From NCBI GenBank assembly GCA_946965045.2, contig OX337242.1, forward strand, positions 2,294,001-2,358,000: a stretch of 64,000 bases of DNA. The letters run 5' to 3'. A program made the position numbers and the translations under genes. The notes beneath the pieces are model-generated. The model searched no databases and was not told the origin of the DNA. It saw only the letters and a list, made by a program, of their open reading frames with translations. This document shows, piece by piece, positions 31,001-40,591 of the stretch (position 1 is the first letter of the stretch; each line of letters opens with the position of its first letter). Source of the stretch: Epithemia pelagica. Taxonomy: Eukaryota > Bacillariophyta > Bacillariophyceae > Surirellales > Surirellaceae.

Positions 31001-33748
31001 ACCACGAAACCGGATGTTGTCCTGAAGAGTATTGACAAACTGTTTGGTTGACTTGATCCCATAGATATCAGTAACCAGAGTATCTCGACCAACAAAGATT
31101 TGTGCGACTTTACCGCCATGGTCAACAGCAGGGGTGTCGGAGAAAACCGAGTCAGTAGCAACGGGTTCATGGCGTCGAGGTATATTAAGGACCGGATTGC
31201 GAGCCTTGAAATGTTTCTTGAGGGTGTCGTGGTCAAAAGTAATGCTACCATTACGTGTAGTGTGCTTGAACGTATCGGCAATAACATCTTCAGATTGCCA
31301 ACCAAAGAATGGACGGAACTTCTTCCAGTCATACGCTTCCTGGTAACGACGGTGGACAGAGGCATGAAGTGTAGGATTATTACCTTCTGCGTCAGCATAG
31401 ATAGAAAAGAAGGGTGCGTCGTCAGGTCCATGATCGTATGGGAGATCCAAAAGGAGATTGAGGTTACAAACAACACGATCAGTGTACTCCCCATAGTTGT
31501 CATATGGATGGTTCGACATACTACCATCAGTCTTGACGTGTTTCCAATCAGGATCATTGTCAGAGGGTGTGGGAGAATACGAATGGTCCAGAACACCAGG
31601 ATCCCATGTGTCGGGTGACGTGAAGATGATCTGAGGTAAGGTATCCATGTCATCGTCGCTGGGGATACCCAAGGAGTGGATGTAGGCTAACCCATCCTTG
31701 ATGTGAAGGGGTATGGCACGACCATCAAGTGTAGTGATGCGTTGTTTACCATCAACTTTAACAGATCGTTCATCAACAGCAAGTCCGAAATGCTCGAATT
31801 GACCAGGAGCATGGATAGATAAGCCCTTTCCATAATAAGCATATTCATTGAAGATGCCGACAATAGGTCCATCATTGGTCTCAAACTTTGCGGCACATGT
31901 GACGACAGGAAGTCCAGTAAGTTCATGGTTATCAATACCCACAATAGTGATATGGCGGCCAGTCTTAGAAAGGATGCGCATGTCAGAACCAGCAAGTCCT
32001 CCATTAGCACCACGGTCAATCAATTGATTCCCTGGTAAAGTAGATTTCCTGGAAAACAGATAGCGTGGAACATGTCCTGCTTGTTTATGCATGTTGGCTT
32101 TGAAAGTAACCTTCTTGCTCGTCTTGGACTTGGCGTTAGAAAGAACACTAGTCAGGTCAGTTGCCGGGTGATTGATATCAGTCGTCATGGCTTGGTTGAT
32201 AAATTGTGTAACCGGATCTGAATCATCTGAATGCTCAGTGACTACGCCAGGTGAGTCGTCATCAGATACAACTTGGTTGGGATCAGGATCAGGTTCCGGA
32301 TCAATGTCGAGGGCATGTGTTTGCACTGTCCTCGGTGTTGTTGATGAAGGTGCTTGAATCATCTTGTTATATTCAATGATCAACTTGCGATCTTCTTCAG
32401 AAAGTTTGAACCATAGGTCACGCGGTAGACTAACCTTGGACGAAGAGGATGGAGATTCAGATGTCGCTTTGGTGTTGTGGACATGATACTCCATATCATC
32501 TTGTGAAGTTATGTCAGCATCTGTATCTTGGCCATATAGTGATTCATGTTGTTTGACATGTCGACGGCGACTATGAACAGATGACTGGGTTGCTTGATCA
32601 TGGTCATAAGCTGCGTCTAGAAGGAGACGGAAGTATGATTGATAGCAAAGGGATTTTGCACCGGATTTGGTGTTCACCACATTATCCAAGATCTTGACTC
32701 GGCGGAGATCAGGTACCTTTTCTACAGCTTGCATGAGGAAGGTCATCCTGGTATGATCAGGGATGCGATCAGACAATGTCACTAAATTGTCTAGCAAACG
32801 TAGCTGCTCTTGAAAGTGTAGAAGAAATTGACGTGTTGTTCCGCGCCATGTGTCGTCAAGACGTAGATTGGAAATGTAGTTGGTTAAGCGGAGGACTTCT
32901 CGCTTTGCTAGGTCGGATTCGGTATGCAAAGAGTGTAACTTCTGCAATACGGCACGCGCATCTTCATCATGTTCATGTTCACGTACATAGGCTCGACCTT
33001 GGTCAGTCTGAATGATACGGACAAGAACGGAGTAAAGAAATACTTGTTGCTCTTGAAAAAGTTCTTCGGCATACTCATCATCATGGGGTGGTGTGTATTT
33101 GAAATTCAGAACGTTGGATAGGCCTTGAGCCTTAGCTGTAGTCTTGAATACACGCCAGAATGAATCGTAGTATCGTTCATCCTTGAATACCTCATATGCA
33201 GTTGCGTCGCGCTTAGTTCCCTTTCTGAATGCTGTAAGGTCTTGTTGAGATTGGGATGCGGCAGTAACTGTGCTGACAGATTTCACAGATGACGGTGACT
33301 TCATTGGCGAGACTGGGACTTGGCTAGGTGGTCCCTTAGAGAAATCTGTGTTGATCCTCCAAGTGTTGAACTCTTTCCTCGTTAGGTTCATCCAGTCGCT
33401 ATTGGATAGCTCGTCTTGAATTTCATTGGTCTTGTATGTGGCCCAATAAGCCAAGAGCTTGATCTGCTGTCTTGTGGGGCCTTGTAGATCATGTGTCTGT
33501 TTGTTGACCTTGTATTGTGTCAGTTCCTTCATGGATTCCTCGGTATTAGTTTGCATATACGAGATAACATGGGTAATGTTCTCAAAACCATGGTATTTCA
33601 TCCACTTCATTAAGTAGTCAGCCCTTTCTTTGGTAAAAAATTGGCAGACAGTAAATATGATGTGGTCGAATAGGTCTGTGTCCGAGACATTGTCTTGGTT
33701 ATCTTCTCCCTTAGGAGTCGTAGGTGTCTTGGGTGATTGAGGATCCAT
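28061..33748 (-). CDS. Copia Gag-Pol polyprotein, 1,895 aa
   Basis: One uninterrupted frame from the ATG at 33748. The Gag part covers about the first 550 residues; I see no CCHC zinc knuckle. The protease motif is IDRGANGG at about 576, with Arg where most retroelements have Ser/Thr. The integrase core has Asp in VFSDTPAVD, Asp in ISDGGSS (about 924) and Glu in QNKAENRYQ; the usual His-His-Cys-Cys zinc-binding region before it is not apparent. Reverse transcriptase has YVDDL at about 1521, and RNase H has YVDAN (about 1722), TYGSEF and YGDNRSV (about 1803). The stop codon lies in the LTR (28061-28063). The missing zinc region and the DRGANGG protease are features I associate with one diatom CoDi lineage. 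Confidence 0.95.
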   Translation of the reverse strand: MDPQSPKTPTTPKGEDNQDNVSDTDLFDHIIFTVCQFFTKERADYLMKWMKYHGFENITHVISYMQTNTEESMKELTQYKVNKQTHDLQGPTRQQIKLLAYWATYKTNEIQDELSNSDWMNLTRKEFNTWRINTDFSKGPPSQVPVSPMKSPSSVKSVSTVTAASQSQQDLTAFRKGTKRDATAYEVFKDERYYDSFWRVFKTTAKAQGLSNVLNFKYTPPHDDEYAEELFQEQQVFLYSVLVRIIQTDQGRAYVREHEHDEDARAVLQKLHSLHTESDLAKREVLRLTNYISNLRLDDTWRGTTRQFLLHFQEQLRLLDNLVTLSDRIPDHTRMTFLMQAVEKVPDLRRVKILDNVVNTKSGAKSLCYQSYFRLLLDAAYDHDQATQSSVHSRRRHVKQHESLYGQDTDADITSQDDMEYHVHNTKATSESPSSSSKVSLPRDLWFKLSEEDRKLIIEYNKMIQAPSSTTPRTVQTHALDIDPEPDPDPNQVVSDDDSPGVVTEHSDDSDPVTQFINQAMTTDINHPATDLTSVLSNAKSKTSKKVTFKANMHKQAGHVPRYLFSRKSTLPGNQLIDRGANGGLAGSDMRILSKTGRHITIVGIDNHELTGLPVVTCAAKFETNDGPIVGIFNEYAYYGKGLSIHAPGQFEHFGLAVDERSVKVDGKQRITTLDGRAIPLHIKDGLAYIHSLGIPSDDDMDTLPQIIFTSPDTWDPGVLDHSYSPTPSDNDPDWKHVKTDGSMSNHPYDNYGEYTDRVVCNLNLLLDLPYDHGPDDAPFFSIYADAEGNNPTLHASVHRRYQEAYDWKKFRPFFGWQSEDVIADTFKHTTRNGSITFDHDTLKKHFKARNPVLNIPRRHEPVATDSVFSDTPAVDHGGKVAQIFVGRDTLVTDIYGIKSTKQFVNTLQDNIRFRGAMETLISDGGSSLISQKVKDILRTLLIGEYRSEPYHQHQNKAENRYQTVKRMTNALMNATGCPANTWLLCLEYVCDLLNHTSSPTHSGRTPLEALSGRPPDITHLLFFPFWDEVYYRVDPAEPNSGSYPSSSDEKLGHWVGFAHNVGDSFTWKILTQDHQIIYRSAVRRVESTTPNLRVDRPSGEDSSDKDDNDKQADTVFIRSDSEDPSKPMPTIDFDDMIGRTFLCDTEENGERHRARVIKRVIDLNEEATKQEERVKYIYRKTNSDVDEMISYNQLMEYIERDNQAQTSGDNLFRFRDVIAHQGPLNTTDPDYKGSKYNLLVDWETGETTYEPLSLIANDDPITVAIYGKKHDLLNEPGWKHLKRYVKTSKRLIRAAKQSRIKQVHHSVKYKFGFQVPRNYEEAVTLDKQHGNTKWQDATELELSQIQSYKTFKDFGKAIFIKGKVSNAPEGYHKIRVHLVFDVKHDGRHKARLVADGHLTKEPVETIYSGVVSIRNLRIALFLGTLNDLEIWGADIGNAYLEALTGEKLFIVAGPEFKELEGHILIIYKALYGLKSSGARWHDVLFDVLTDMGFSPSKADPDIWMRKAPGEDCYEYIAVYVDDLAIISTDPGNICKILKEKYNFKLKGDGPIDFHLGCCYTKDSDGTLVADPRRYIGKMMDTFERIFKEKPKKAKTPLIGGDHPELDDSELLDEEGTNHFQTLIGQLQWVITIGRFDVFTATMTLSRFRAAPRKGHLDRAKRIYGYLAHLPEGAIRFRIGEPDYSSLPTQEFDWTRTVYSNASERIPEDCPTPLGRYVTTTHYVDANLMHDIVTGKSVTAVLHLLNGTPIDWYSKRQSTVETATYGSEFVAARTAIDQITELRHSLRYLGVPIRERSYMYGDNRSVVLNATVPHSILSKRHHLLSYHRVREAIAAKYVAFYWKDGKTNPADILSKHWDFVSIWPMLKPLLFWKGEVQDLNKSNDDKAETTSCGEC
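28067..28076 (-). promoter_or_regulatory. Polypurine tract
   Basis: On the element strand a purine-rich stretch (ttgtggggag) abuts the 3' LTR, the expected position for second-strand priming. It also encodes the last Pol residues. Confidence 0.75.
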
Positions 33749-34068
33749 GGTGTTATTTGGTTGGTTCGATGTTTATTTAATGTGCGGTGTGATGTGGTTT
33801 ATTTAATGTGTGATGTGATGTGAACCCGGATGTACCACGTGTGCCACGTATGTACCACGTATGTAATACCCGGATGTGTGTTGTGATGTGCGACTCCTGG
33901 AAATTTCCGTTGATTTCGACAAATTTTCGCCGAGTTTCAACAAATTTTCGCCGAATTTTCGCGATTTGACGGGAATGTGTGGCGTGTTGTGCGACCAAGG
34001 GTACCCGGATGTGCGTTGAGTTTAAGTCTTGGAAAGGTTTTGAGAGGACGGGAGTTAACTATGAGTAA
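33749..34068 (-). other. Leader between extra ORF and Gag-Pol, with short repeats
   Basis: About 320 bp without a gene. It contains repeated gtgatgtg/tttatttaatgtg and accacgt/cccggatgt motifs, plus aaattttcgccga repeated twice. It may be translational or packaging leader sequence. Confidence 0.5.
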
Positions 34069-34848
34069 TTAAGCTTCGGTCTCTGAATCCTCACCCTCTT
34101 CCGAATGATCAGAGTCGCTTCCAGGCTCAGATGGGGCAGCACAAGCAACAGAAGAAGGGGTATCACCTTCAGCCAGGTGGTTCTCGACCTCGGTACGCAA
34201 AGGGTAGATAGTTGCACGATGGTCCTCGATGGTATGGACCTCGTGGATGTAGGCAACGTAGTTATCTAGGCGTACAACGTTAGGAGGCAGAGGGCAAGTC
34301 GTCGCGTTCACGACGTAGATGGTATTGTAGTATCCAGTTGGGCGCTCGAAGGTTAGGAAGCGGAGGTGGACAGTACGGATGGGGTTGCCCGAGAGGGCGG
34401 CAAAGATGAGGCGACGCCTCGGAGAGCGGTGAAGTTGGTCGTTCAGACGGTCAATGTCTTCTTGGTCGACGATGTGGGTCACCGATTGGAACTGGCGTTC
34501 GATCTGGGTCTCCCCACGGATGATCTCGGGATCGAAGGTCGAACAAGTTGGTTGGCGGAAGTACTTGATATGATCAGCAATCAACCGGGTGGTACGACGG
34601 GATCGAGAAGGGACGAGCCGACGAGGCGGACTCGGGGGCCGAAGCAACGGCGCAGGGATCGGAGCGTGAGGCTGGGTTGGAGTCTCGAATGGGTTGCTGT
34701 TGGAACTGTCGACGGAGATGTTGACCGATGTGTTGGCTGCCTTCGGCGTCGGCACCAGTTCCTGCTGCACCAGGGTATCGGGCTGCCCGGGATGCAGGTT
34801 GGCTCGATAGATCTGTCGTACAGGAGTGATAATCTCGTTAGTATCCAT
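34069..34848 (-). CDS. Extra ORF upstream of Gag-Pol in copia element, 259 aa
   Basis: Not recognised. It starts at an ATG 36 bp inside the 5' LTR and is in the sense orientation, so it would be the first frame on the genomic RNA. The N-terminal 85 residues are Pro/Ser-rich with a basic stretch (RRLVPSRSRRTTR). The middle (about 95-200) looks folded, with alternating hydrophobic residues and segments such as RLIFAALSGNPIRTVHLRF. The tail is acidic (SDHSEEGEDSETEA). Copia elements normally begin with Gag, so an intact first ORF of this size is unusual. It could be a Gag-like nucleic-acid binder, a regulator or a captured host fragment. Confidence 0.75.
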   Translation of the reverse strand: MDTNEIITPVRQIYRANLHPGQPDTLVQQELVPTPKAANTSVNISVDSSNSNPFETPTQPHAPIPAPLLRPPSPPRRLVPSRSRRTTRLIADHIKYFRQPTCSTFDPEIIRGETQIERQFQSVTHIVDQEDIDRLNDQLHRSPRRRLIFAALSGNPIRTVHLRFLTFERPTGYYNTIYVVNATTCPLPPNVVRLDNYVAYIHEVHTIEDHRATIYPLRTEVENHLAEGDTPSSVACAAPSEPGSDSDHSEEGEDSETEA

Positions 34849-34866
34849 GAAACCACAAGGAAATAA

Positions 34867-34884
34867 GCTTTGAGACTGTTAATC
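34867..34884 (-). promoter_or_regulatory. Putative primer-binding site
   Basis: The 18 bases next to the 5' LTR read, on the plus (primer) strand, as gctttgagactgttaatc. This looks like the anticodon arm of a tRNA-Asn (loop ctgttaa, anticodon GTT, closing pairs consistent). Copia-group elements can prime with a 5' half-tRNA cut in the anticodon arm, as shown for initiator Met tRNA. A half-tRNA-Asn primer is therefore proposed, not proven. Confidence 0.45.
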
Positions 34885-35667
34885 TGTTACAATTCTTTCT
34901 GAATCGTAGGGACATTGATGCTCGGTAGAGCAGACAATCAGGTAGGTCACCAACCGATACAAGCTTCTCAGGGTCAGAGAAGCAAGCAAGTCGAAGTCTA
35001 TCAGAAGGATAGTCGGGACACAAAAGAGGATGTGATAAATGGTGATATTGTTAGATTGTGTGTTGATTACTACGATAGGTCTACGTGAAATGTTCGGTCC
35101 TGCCAAGGGTCATGTATCATAGGTTCTTGGCGGCAACAGGTTTGGAATAGTTGGAGTTGATTCATGTGATGTATATGACATGTATATGTGGGCGGATAAC
35201 ATATACAGGGTCAACAGCTCTTGCTTTGGGTTGGCATAGTTGTTTTCATGGCGCGCAGCTTGTTGACAATTTGGAGATTGTGGGAATGGAAATATGGTCT
35301 CGCGTGATCGTGTGTCGTGCTTGGGATACTTAGACCGTTGGATCGGATAGATGCCGATAGCGCTCGGATGTCGCTTGGGCGCGCTCGATGATTTCGGGCG
35401 CGTACGCTTAGGGCGTTAGTACAGTGTCCGAGCAACGGCCAAATTTACGTCCGTTGTAATACCGCACGACCCAATTTAGTCTTGAGAGTGAGTTCGTCAA
35501 TCTATTCTCACTTTTCATGATTTGCGAAGAAATATAGGTCGATATAGCGCGAAGCTAGGAAACATAGCTCGAAGCTAGAGGGCATGATGCGATAGCACGA
35601 GGCTATGTGACATGGGGAATCGATGAGATGTAGAATCTAACCACCATAGACGGTGAGAATTCTAACA
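34885..35667 (-). repeat. 5' LTR of copia element (783 bp)
   Basis: Identical to 27284-28066 over its full length; it holds the element's promoter. It is followed on the right by the second TCGTC. Confidence 0.97.
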
Positions 35668-36967
35668 TCGTCATGGTCGAGGACGACGAAAAATAGAACC
35701 AAGCAACGAGAGACATGCACTGGATACGACAATTCAGCAGCCATGCAACGCGAGGATCCCATGGTTACTGCGCACGCGCAATGTCGGAGGCAGGTCCGAG
35801 AAAACAGAAGCCATTTCACCAAACGTACTTCTGGACCCACGTTTCTGGTCTGCAGTTTGCAATCAATGGACATACAAATAGCATAAAGACAATGGGGTTT
35901 TCATTATGGCTTGCTACTACGGACGACACAAGTCATAGCTCATAACGAAAACCAATCACACAAGCCTGAACTATATTATCCAGGCGACGAGGCAACTGCA
36001 AGATCCAAATGATGATGGAGAGCACTTTTTTTCCGTCGGCGACAACAAATAGAGAACGAGAAACAGCATGTCGCACATGCACCGGATATAATAAGTACAA
36101 TCCAGCAGCCGAGCAACGCGAGCATCCCATGGTGACAGCGCAAGTCGGAGGCAGGTCCGGGAAACCATTTCCCCAAACACGAACCGGAACCACGTTTGTC
36201 TGCAGTTTCCAATCAATCTACCAGAGACATGCGCAGGGACAGTGTCCTGTGGGATAAACAGGTACAAATGGCTCCAAGAGACATTGTGGCTGTCATTATG
36301 GCTAGGGCAAATACGGACGACAAAAGTACTACCTAGCCCGAAACGAAAACCAATCACACAAGTCTGAACCATATCATCAAAGCAACGATGCCAATGCAAG
36401 ATCCCCGGAAGCTGATAGAGAGCACTTCCTTCAGTCGGATTGAAAGTCATCGATTCACCATTGCGGGGAGACAAGTTTTATCTGCACATGGATATCCCTT
36501 TCGACAACACCGGGCGTTGTCGGAGGATACAGAAAATGTGGAAAGACAACTTTTTGGCATGCCGCCGGGCGCGATTGGATAGTCGCGCTTCGTCATGGGT
36601 CGTGGTCTTGTTTCGTTTTGGTCGGTCGCGAGTGAGACCCGAACACTGCAGAGGTCACGGCACTCTCCATGCGACATGAAAGTTTGTCACAGTAATCGAC
36701 CCATTACTGACGTGTGAAGATTGGATTGGCTTATTGCAGTCGCCGTACTGTCCATTTGAAGTCGCTCCAAGATATGCGCGCGAGAAGATCTTAGAATGCA
36801 AAATCGTGACTACTCGAATCCAGCATACAGCGTTTCGTATTTTGTTTCGTTTGCTCTCAAAATTTCGAGGAGGAGGAGGGCGCCCCATTTCTGTCGTTTT
36901 ATAAATCTGAGACGGTGAGCTTTTGGAAGGAGGGTAAGAGGTCTGACTTGACAGTTCAAGCTCGACC

Positions 36968-39900
36968 ATGAGTGAGGAGAGCTACTGTGAAAAAGATTGG
37001 GGCTTGGACTACAAATGCGATTATCCATTGCCCCGAAGTGCTTACAACCGGAGTGGTCCTGTATGCAATTCTCTTGCTCAGTATCTTTATGATCCAGCGA
37101 ATTGTGACCCCGGATGGTGGTGTGGATGCTCCAGCACTATCGCTTCAGAGTGTGTGCCCTCCAACGACCGAAGCTTCACCAAGTGGGGAGGACACTTCAC
37201 GACAACGGACAGTGGAGGAAACGAGATCGTTTTGTATGGTCAGTTTAACGAGGGAGAAGGTGAATGTCCCTTGTCGTACTACTGCCCAGGAAAAAGCAAG
37301 ATTGATACCTGTGTGGATCTTTGTCCCCCCAAGTTTTACTGCCCGGATCCCGGCCAGGCCTTGGATTGCAGGGAAGACTATTACTGCCCGATTGGAAGTT
37401 TTGAAGGAAAGAAATGCATCAATATGGAAACATGTGGTTCCACTGGACTTCGCCGCTTTGAAGTTGGTCCTGCCGTGTCTGTTATGATTTTCATTCTCAT
37501 CGTGTCAGTTGCCTATCTCTTTCTCGGGCGATTTCTGGTCGTACGCAATGCGCGCCGTCGTAAGGAAGCCATGATGATTAAGCGCCAAATGACTGTAAGC
37601 GGAAAGCAGGTTGGTGGTGATGATGATGATGACGATGTCCAAGAGGGCGAAGAACAGGCCAAAGAAGTTGAAGAGGGCGAAGAGATCGAAAGCCCTGCTC
37701 CGAAAAAGGAGAGGCGCCGCTCCACGTTATCGTCTCCCGATATGACGATTGACATCGAGTGTGAACGTCTCCGTTTGACCATCCCCAAAGTGGGTACCAT
37801 CATGCGTGGAGTCTCAGGGAAATTGGAACACGGGAAGTTGACTGCTATTATGGGACCCTCTGGTGCTGGTGAGTCCGCTTTGCATATTTCATCATGCAAA
37901 TTGTTTTGTTGAAGCCCTAACTTTATCGTTCTTGCGTCAAGGTAAAACAACGTTCCTGTCTCTCATGTCGGGAAAAGTAGATCGCACGGGAGGAAAACTT
38001 CGTATTAACGGAGAGGAAGACGACCTCAGTGGTTTTAGGCGACTGATTGGCTTCGTTCCTCAAGAAGACATTGTAAGTCTCTTTTTTCGATAGAGTGGCT
38101 TCTTTTCATCGTTCCTCTGACAAAAGTGTTGTTTACGCTTCTCAATAGATGCTTCGTGAACTTACTGTTGAAGAGAACATTTACCACAGTGCCATGATGC
38201 GTCTTCCTGTTGAATGGAGCCATGAGAAGAAGAAGGAGCGTGTCGAAGAAATTCTTGAATCCCTGGAAATCGACCATGTGCGAGATACTGTAGTGGGTGA
38301 TGAAAAGAAACGAGGAATCAGTGGAGGACAACGAAAGCGTGTAAATATTGGCATGGAGTAAGTTTGTGAGAGTTTTGTTGGTAGGTCAGCCGTATACACC
38401 TTTTCCTTATTGCTCCCTGTTGTTGGTGATAACAGAATGGTGGTGCAGCCCAGTTTGCTTTGTTTGGACGAGTAAGTACATATCAGGCCTGATTCAACTT
38501 TTCTGGCTATTTTTGTAAGATCAACCTTACCTCCTCATTCTTGCAGACCGACGAGTGGTCTTGACTCCACAACATCCTTCACGGTAGTGAACTCTTTGAA
38601 AGATATGGCAAGATCTGGTGCCAATGTTATCACAGTTCTCCATCAGCCCAAGTATGAGGTATGTTGCCACTGGGACAACATTTTGCAACAGACCATTATG
38701 CTCTTACCATTCACAATGCATTCAGGTGTTTCAACTGTTCGACAATGTTCTGCTTTTGGGGCAGGGTGGTATGACCGTCTACTATGGGCCAACTTCTGGC
38801 ATGGAGGATTACTTTGCGAAGCGTGGTTTCCTTTGTCCATCATTTTCGAATCCTGCTGATTTCTACATGGATGTCCTCTCCGGCATTATCCCGCATCCTG
38901 ACAATGCGGACTGGCACAAAGAAGACCTTTTTGAAGAGTGGATGTGCGCCGACGAAAACCCAAACAAGGTGTCTCGTGAAGAGGCGAAGTCGACTATTGA
39001 CGAGATTCGTAACGAAGACGCGGAAATAAACCTAAAGAACGAGGAAACTGACCGTCAAGAAGGCCGCTTTTTCATTGGACGATTTTGTGCATTCTTGTGC
39101 AATGAGTTCAGTATGGTTTTTAAGCACATTTGGAGCAACGTCCGTCCTGACAAAACTGGTCGCAAGACTCCTGGAGCTTTATCACAAACCTATCTTTTGT
39201 TCATCCGTGCGAGTAGACAACGTCTTCGTTCTCCATTCGCCACGATTTTGAACATTTTTCTCATGTTGATAGCCGGTTCGGTTGTTACACTTTCGGCTGG
39301 TGAGGACATCAATTTCTACGCTGGTATTCCTAAGAACGTTCAGGAGGGCAACACCGGCCAAGAAGCTTACTTGCAGCAGAATGTTCAGCCAGTTGATATT
39401 GTTCCTGTTACCATGCTCACCGTTTATTTCTTTCTGCTGATGATTTCATGTCTTTCCGTGAATGTCTACGGCCCGGAACGTACGGTATTCTTCCGAGATA
39501 CGGCTGTGGGTCAGAGCGTGTTTTCGTACTGGGTTGCGAAAACCACTGATACCTTGATTTGGCTACCTATTTATACCTGCGCGTTTGTACTTTTGGGATA
39601 TCATGGAGAGGCATGGTTGATTCAACCTTTGCGGAGCTACTGGGTTTTCCTCTTTCTCGATATTGTGGGATTCTACGGTTTTGGTATGCTTGCAAGTCTC
39701 TTGGTTGGACCCTCCAGTGCTGCTTTGCTTGCTCTCGTCTTTGGTGTTGTTGTTGTGCTCCAATTCTCATGTACTGTCTCTGCGTACGGAGACGCAGACT
39801 CAGGCCGTCAAACCTTTACGAATTTTTGGTTTGTTTTCTGGAGCACTCAAGGTCTGGCTTCGAAAGAATACGATCAGTACACCTATGCCTTCAACGTGAC

Positions 39901-40192
39901 TCGTTTGAATGACGAGACACCTGATAGGTACAACAATGAATTAGGTATCGGTATACAGACAGTTGGTGGTACGTTTGAAAATCAATTCGAGAACTCGTAA
40001 GGGATTCTTCTATGCATATGTGGATTCTAACGACACTATTTGCTGTTAATTTCTTCAGCCGGAGTTGGCAAGGGTTTTGACCTAGATTCAAGCTACCCGA
40101 GAAATGCTGCCTTATGTGCCTTGACCGCATTTGCCTGGTATATCATTGTTCTTTGGACACTGAAGACAAAGGATCACAGGAAGCATCGTTAG
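36968..40192 (+). CDS. ABCG-family half transporter, copy C, 921 aa
   Basis: Exons at offset +23078 from copy A: 36968-37868, 37942-38072, 38149-38357, 38436-38471, 38547-38658, 38726-39968, 40059-40192. Frames and ATPase motifs are intact although two transposons sit 1.3-13 kb upstream in the same unit. One private change replaces Glu by Val in the cytoplasmic linker (MTVSGKQ). It shares a silent change (ggacaacga) with copy D before the signature motif. The proximal spacer and TATA-like element are unchanged, so it may still be expressed, though the copia LTR about 1.3 kb away could alter this. Confidence 0.92.
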
Positions 40193-40591
40193 GAATGCGA
40201 ATTCCAAGGAGATATTGAAAGTATTCAAGTAAATGTTGCATGTTGAGAGTTGCCATTGAATGATCGATTGATTGATCATTGAAAATCAAAAAAAGAAAGT
40301 TGTGTGTCAGGTTGAAAAAGTGAGAGAGCAGTAAATATAACATGTTTTAGGAAATTGGCCTTCATGTCTACTCAGTTGTGAGTCAGTAGTAGGAAATTGG
40401 CCTTAAACTTGGTTCGTTTCCCGCTCTCTCCTAGCAGGAAGATCTCCTTAAAAAAGGAATAGCACGAAAGTATGCGGACAACTTTTCAAGTCTTCATTGG
40501 TTCCATGATGTCTTGTTCCGTCGTGGCATCGCAAGAAGTTTTCTGTTTGTCGAACGATCAGTGAAAATTTCCATTTAGTTCGGCACAATTC

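Larger units (their letters stand above)
27284..35667 (-). mobile_element. Ty1/copia (CoDi-like) LTR retrotransposon, 8,384 bp
   Basis: Two LTRs of 783 bp (27284-28066 and 34885-35667), identical on base-by-base reading, bound an internal region read on the minus strand. TCGTC is duplicated at 27279-27283 and 35668-35672. The ends are TGTTA...TAACA. Internal order, 5' to 3' on the element, is a primer site, an extra 259-aa ORF, Gag-Pol of 1,895 aa, a polypurine tract and the 3' LTR. The order protease, integrase, reverse transcriptase, RNase H marks the Ty1/copia group. Identical LTRs and open frames mean a very recent insertion, likely still competent. Confidence 0.97.
23157..35696 (+). pseudogene. 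Nudix hydrolase, copy C: truncated and twice interrupted
   Basis: The coding remnant lies in three pieces: 23157-23303, 26704-27283 and 35673-35696 (TAG at 35694-35696). The first gap is the Harbinger element with ATT duplicated, the second the copia element with TCGTC duplicated. Like B, D and E it lacks the 5' end. The segment at 26704-27283 carries GAA at the copy A stop position, and Val instead of Gly in GVTWIG, as in copy E. It is certainly non-functional. Confidence 0.95.
23157..40591 (+). repeat. Tandem unit copy C, split by two transposons
   Basis: The copy spans 17,435 bp. Removing the Harbinger element plus one ATT (3,403 bp) and the copia element plus one TCGTC (8,389 bp) leaves exactly 5,643 bp, the same as the other units, so no other insertion or deletion occurred. 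Both transposons sit in the Nudix remnant; the transporter part is untouched. Confidence 0.95.

Noticed and set aside
31100-31618. 172-codon plus-strand frame inside Gag-Pol
   Set aside because: Antisense shadow of the integrase region of an intact polyprotein.
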